Shown here one piece after another: positions 5,049 through 5,476 of a stretch of DNA of 5,476 bases. A model generated the notes under the pieces. That model saw nothing but the letters and a program-made list of their open reading frames with translations, was not told the origin of the DNA and did no database searches. The stretch covers positions 1 to 5,476 of the forward strand of contig JBEKAL010000257.1 of assembly GCA_050015935.1 (NCBI GenBank), read 5' to 3'. The position numbers and the translations under genes are program-made. Each line of letters starts with the position of its first letter. Position 1 is the first letter of the stretch. This DNA is from Roseiarcus sp050015935. GTDB lineage: Bacteria > Pseudomonadota > Alphaproteobacteria > Rhizobiales > Beijerinckiaceae.

Positions 5049-5098
5049 AACCGACGCGGTTTCCGGGTAGGCGGAAACCCTCGCAATCCCGGTCGGTT
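5049..5098. repeat. Two-tier inverted repeat just downstream of the tRNA
   Basis: An inner perfect 8-bp inverted repeat, GGTTTCCG (5058-5065) with CGGAAACC (5072-5079) and a six-base loop, is enclosed by an outer perfect 7-bp one, AACCGAC (5049-5055) with GTCGGTT (5092-5098). It starts 14 bases after the tRNA CCA. It could end the tRNA transcript, though no T-run follows, or be a binding or crossover site for the nearby recombinase. The rest of 5036-5287 holds no gene that I can support. Confidence 0.5.
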
Positions 5099-5250
5099 AG
5101 GGAGGCGTGTCGCGGTCTGCGAACCGAATTACGACCGTTCTCCCGCGTTCTGCGCGCGAAATCCCCCACCAGTCTCAGCCGACAAAATTCCGTTTCCCGG
5201 ACCACGAGATCGAGAGGCCGGAGCCGAGGCTGGCCGCTTTCCGACGAACA

Positions 5251-5273
5251 CGCGGAGATACGCGGCGCGGAGA
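5251..5273 (+). repeat. Short GC-rich direct repeat CGCGGAGA
   Basis: CGCGGAGA occurs at 5251-5258 and 5266-5273, with a partial CGCGG at 5261-5265. It resembles purine-rich short intergenic repeats seen in many bacterial genomes. It lies just after the recombinase stop codon. No function can be read from it. Confidence 0.3.
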
Positions 5274-5287
5274 AAGGAGCGGGATGG

Positions 5288-5476
5288 TCAGCCGAGTTCG
5301 GCTCGAACCTGAACCGGCGCCTGCAGTCCCAGGGCCCCCCATTGCTCGGACCAGAGCATCGGCAGGTCGACGAGGCGCTTGACGCTGAACCCGCGCGGAA
5401 GGCGACCCTCCATCGCGGCTTTCGCCAGGACGGGGGAGATGAACGCGAGGGACAGCGTCATCCGGATCGAGCGTTC
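5288..5476 (-). CDS. Large serine recombinase, C-terminal 62 residues, cut by window edge
   Basis: Reading leftwards from the right edge, an open frame runs to a TGA at 5288-5290. It contains RSIRMTLSLAFISPVLAKAA, then MEGRLPRGFSVKRLVDLPML, then WSEQWGALGL. This is the characteristic tail of 'recombinase family protein' members common in alphaproteobacteria: a helix-turn-helix-like end with LAF.(S/A)P, EGR.P and DLP..W..Q...LG. Such enzymes have an N-terminal serine resolvase domain, a recombinase domain and a zinc ribbon, all of which would lie beyond the window. They integrate or excise phages and islands, or act as orphan relics. The last ten residues look like a free tail. I cannot tell from this end whether the gene is whole. 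It points towards tRNA-Val, 252 bp away. Confidence 0.68.
   Translation of the reverse strand, partial: ERSIRMTLSLAFISPVLAKAAMEGRLPRGFSVKRLVDLPMLWSEQWGALGLQAPVQVRAELG

Noticed and set aside
4972..5205. Minus-strand 77-residue frame ending in YRDRTCGLPRVKGTLYR
   Set aside because: This is the well-known false protein produced by translating the antisense strand of a tRNA gene; the tRNA-Val cloverleaf explains the sequence.
5107..5382. Plus-strand 91-residue open frame at the right end
   Set aside because: Runs antisense across the recombinase end, has no ribosome site and no recognisable domain.

Overview
The window looks like chromosomal DNA from a GC-rich alphaproteobacterium, most likely of the order Hyphomicrobiales (Rhizobiales). 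Three things suggest this. The aspartate aminotransferase is of the rhizobial type. A 6S RNA lies directly before a 5-formyltetrahydrofolate cyclo-ligase gene, followed by a YmdB-type phosphoesterase. Upstream sequences are strongly GC-rich. The genus cannot be fixed from the sequence; a methanotroph of the Methylocystis/Methylosinus kind is only a guess.

Layout, left to right. (1) 1-780, minus strand: the first 260 codons of an aspartate aminotransferase, running off the left edge. Its start codon abuts a perfect 12-bp palindrome. (2) 781-1009: a divergent intergenic region with nested inverted repeats. (3) 1010-2285: an unusual three-gene block. Two plus-strand genes encode small exported paralogues sharing a Cys-x6-Cys core (positions 1010-1408 and 1857-2285). 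They flank a minus-strand gene for a four-helix membrane protein (1454-1804). A 14-bp hairpin lies between the convergent gene ends. (4) 2286-2600: a decayed, toxin-less remnant of a DUF1778 (TacA-like) antitoxin. (5) about 2600-2752: 6S RNA. (6) 2799-4919: a compact plus-strand cluster of 5-FCL (one-base overlap), YmdB-family metallophosphoesterase (22-bp gap) and phosphoglycolate phosphatase, probably transcribed together with or behind the 6S RNA. (7) 4961-5035: tRNA-Val(CAC) with an encoded CCA and its own likely promoter, whose -35 box overlaps the phosphatase stop codon. (8) 5036-5287: non-coding DNA with a two-tier inverted repeat just after the tRNA. (9) 5288-5476, minus strand: the C-terminal 62 residues of a large serine recombinase, running off the right edge.

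The core genes are housekeeping: amino-acid transamination, folate salvage, repair of 2-phosphoglycolate, global RNA polymerase regulation and a tRNA. The less ordinary parts are the duplicated Cys-x6-Cys exported proteins around an inverted membrane gene, the antitoxin relic where zapA usually precedes 6S RNA in this class, and the recombinase end beside a tRNA, which may mark the edge of an integrated element. I found no CRISPR array, complete insertion sequence or replication origin.
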